From positions 1 to 64,000 of the forward strand of contig DATAVA010000020.1 of the NCBI GenBank assembly GCA_036267975.1: a stretch of DNA of 64,000 nucleotides, in the 5' to 3' direction. Within the stretch, counting starts at the first letter, position 1; each line of letters starts with the position of its first letter. Shown here in pieces: positions 63,175 through 64,000 of this stretch. The stretch is from DAIDKA01 sp036267975 (GTDB lineage Bacteria > Pseudomonadota > Gammaproteobacteria > Steroidobacterales > Steroidobacteraceae). The translations under genes were made by a program, and so were the position numbers. A model generated the notes under the pieces. It was not told where the DNA came from. It was given only the letters and a program-made list of their open reading frames with translations, and searched no databases.

Positions 63175-63608
63175 AATTAACTCCCGGTCTTAAACGGGCA
63201 TGGGCAAATGGGCGCGCGAGTTTAGCGGCGAATCCTTCGATGCTCAAGACCTTGAATGGGGTCGCGCTCGCTAATTTCACCTTTCGGCAGACTTTCCGTT
63301 GCCCATGCTCCAAGGAGGGTCACTGGAACGGAAATTCGGGGGTCCGTGGTGCACTGCGGGGTCATTTCTTATCCACAGAACCTGTGGATAATTCTGTGGA
63401 CTAACGGTCCCGAAGGGCCTCGTTATTCGGCCTAAATTGCACTTTTGTGACCTTGGTTAAAGAATATACACATACTTTTAGTCTTTCAATTCAACCGCTT
63501 ACGGGGTTCATGTCGCGCAGATTGGTCGATATTGCACGTAATCTGCTCATTTACCGATGGGCCTCACGAACCCTGTGTATAACGGCGCCGCCGCGACCGG
63601 ATTGACCG
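63175..63608. promoter_or_regulatory. rpmE-hemW intergenic region with DnaA boxes and AT-rich stretch
   Basis: This 434-base non-coding region has two perfect DnaA boxes in inverted orientation: TTATCCACA at 63369-63377 and TGTGGATAA at 63383-63391, five bases apart. A third consensus-type box, TGTGTATAA, is at 63574-63582. Between them, 63430-63500 is strongly AT-rich compared with the genome. The boxes could mark a DnaA-titration or regulatory site, or an origin element; no dnaA or dnaN gene is visible. The rpmE promoter should lie at the left side. Confidence 0.6.
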
Positions 63609-64000
63609 TCAAGGTCTTGACAGGGGCGAATCGACGACGTCAGGCCGCTCCGGAAGAAATTCAAGCAGCAGATCGTTCAGAAAGCGCAGTCCGGTGGGCG
63701 TCGGCGCCCAGCGCCCGTCAAGCTCCCGCAAGAGCCCGCGCTCCCGCTGCCTCACCAAGGTGGGGGCCACCACCTCAAACCTCAAGCCCGTGCGCCGCTC
63801 GAAGCCGCCGGTATCGAAACCGTGCGTCAGACGCAGGGCATTCATCATGAATTCGAAGGGTAATTCGGCCGCCGGCACGGTTCGGCTGGCCATCGGCACG
63901 CCGGCCTGGTAACGGCGCGGGTCACGGGTCTGGGTGGTGCGCACGATGGTCGCAGTGGCGGCATCGGTGAGCTTGCCGTGAGCCCCGGCGCCAACGCCGA
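63609..64000 (-). CDS. hemW: Heme chaperone HemW, C-terminal part (cut by window edge)
   Basis: About 130 C-terminal residues; the gene continues past the right edge. The frame reads G-V-G-A-G-A-H-G-K-L-T-D-A at the edge, then the winged-helix HemW C-terminal domain (P-F-E-F-M-M-N-A-L-R-L, G-F-D and R-G-L-L...P-T-P-T-G-L-R-F-L-N-D-L-L). HemW is a radical-SAM-family heme chaperone. The start and radical-SAM core are outside the window. Confidence 0.88.
   Translation of the reverse strand, partial: GVGAGAHGKLTDAATATIVRTTQTRDPRRYQAGVPMASRTVPAAELPFEFMMNALRLTHGFDTGGFERRTGLRFEVVAPTLVRQRERGLLRELDGRWAPTPTGLRFLNDLLLEFLPERPDVVDSPLSRP

Noticed and set aside
63369..63391. Transcription terminator for hemW
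   Set aside because: The dyad is AT-rich, lies more than 200 bases after the stop and matches two DnaA boxes exactly, so a DnaA role is more likely.

Overview
The window is chromosomal DNA from a GC-rich gammaproteobacterium. The evidence is the pilMNOPQ - aroK - aroB locus with divergent mrcA, the divergent ybbA-ybbP / tesA overlap, an OxyR-AhpC-AhpD module, the abundance of c-type cytochromes and NodT-type outer-membrane lipoproteins, and class-typical gltA, rpmE and hemW. The style resembles Steroidobacteraceae, Nevskiales or Xanthomonadales relatives, but I cannot fix the genus by eye. Nearly all DNA is coding. I saw no rRNA, tRNA, intact insertion sequence or CRISPR array.

Layout. 1-5.3 kb: edge fragment of a BrnT-type toxin, ahpD-ahpC divergent from oxyR, a periplasmic PCu(A)C copper chaperone, an LCAT/lipase-like hydrolase and a secreted beta-helix protein. 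5.3-9.1 kb: a three-subunit membrane dehydrogenase (Tat-exported small subunit, GMC flavoprotein, triheme cytochrome c). 9.2-16.9 kb: an efflux operon with an outer-membrane factor, a membrane-fusion protein and four single FtsX-type permeases but no ATPase. 17-23.5 kb: monoheme cytochrome c, LysR plus acyl-CoA dehydrogenase, a DUF1993 protein, an unknown protein and a degenerate EAL-domain protein. 23.5-32.2 kb: NtrY/NtrC-like two-component pair divergent from a complete MacB-like efflux operon (fusion protein, ATPase, large permease, outer-membrane factor).

32.2-43.5 kb: VapC remnant, esterase-marR-phyH operon, GGDEF diguanylate cyclase, an unknown membrane protein, ybbP-ybbA and tesA-fadD. 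43.5-46.1 kb: two DUF6502-type genes flanking a small exported protein made of eleven identical octapeptides. 46.4-59.4 kb: dgt, aroB, aroK, a large Ig-like (Big-1 type) lipoprotein, pilQPONM and divergent mrcA. 59.5-64 kb: nucleotidyltransferase-like protein, CoA-transferase, gltA, rpmE, an intergenic region with DnaA boxes, and the 3' part of hemW.

How the genes work together. The clearest hidden link is regulatory. Both efflux operons have a GG-N10-GC (-24/-12, sigma-54) promoter, and both have clusters of the same TGTCCG/CGGACA half-site upstream. The NtrC-like activator lies beside one of them. I infer one sigma-54 regulon controlling both, in which the ATPase of the complete operon might also power the ATPase-less four-permease system. 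The second candidate novelty is the DUF6502 / octapeptide-repeat cassette, where every difference between the eleven DNA repeats is synonymous.
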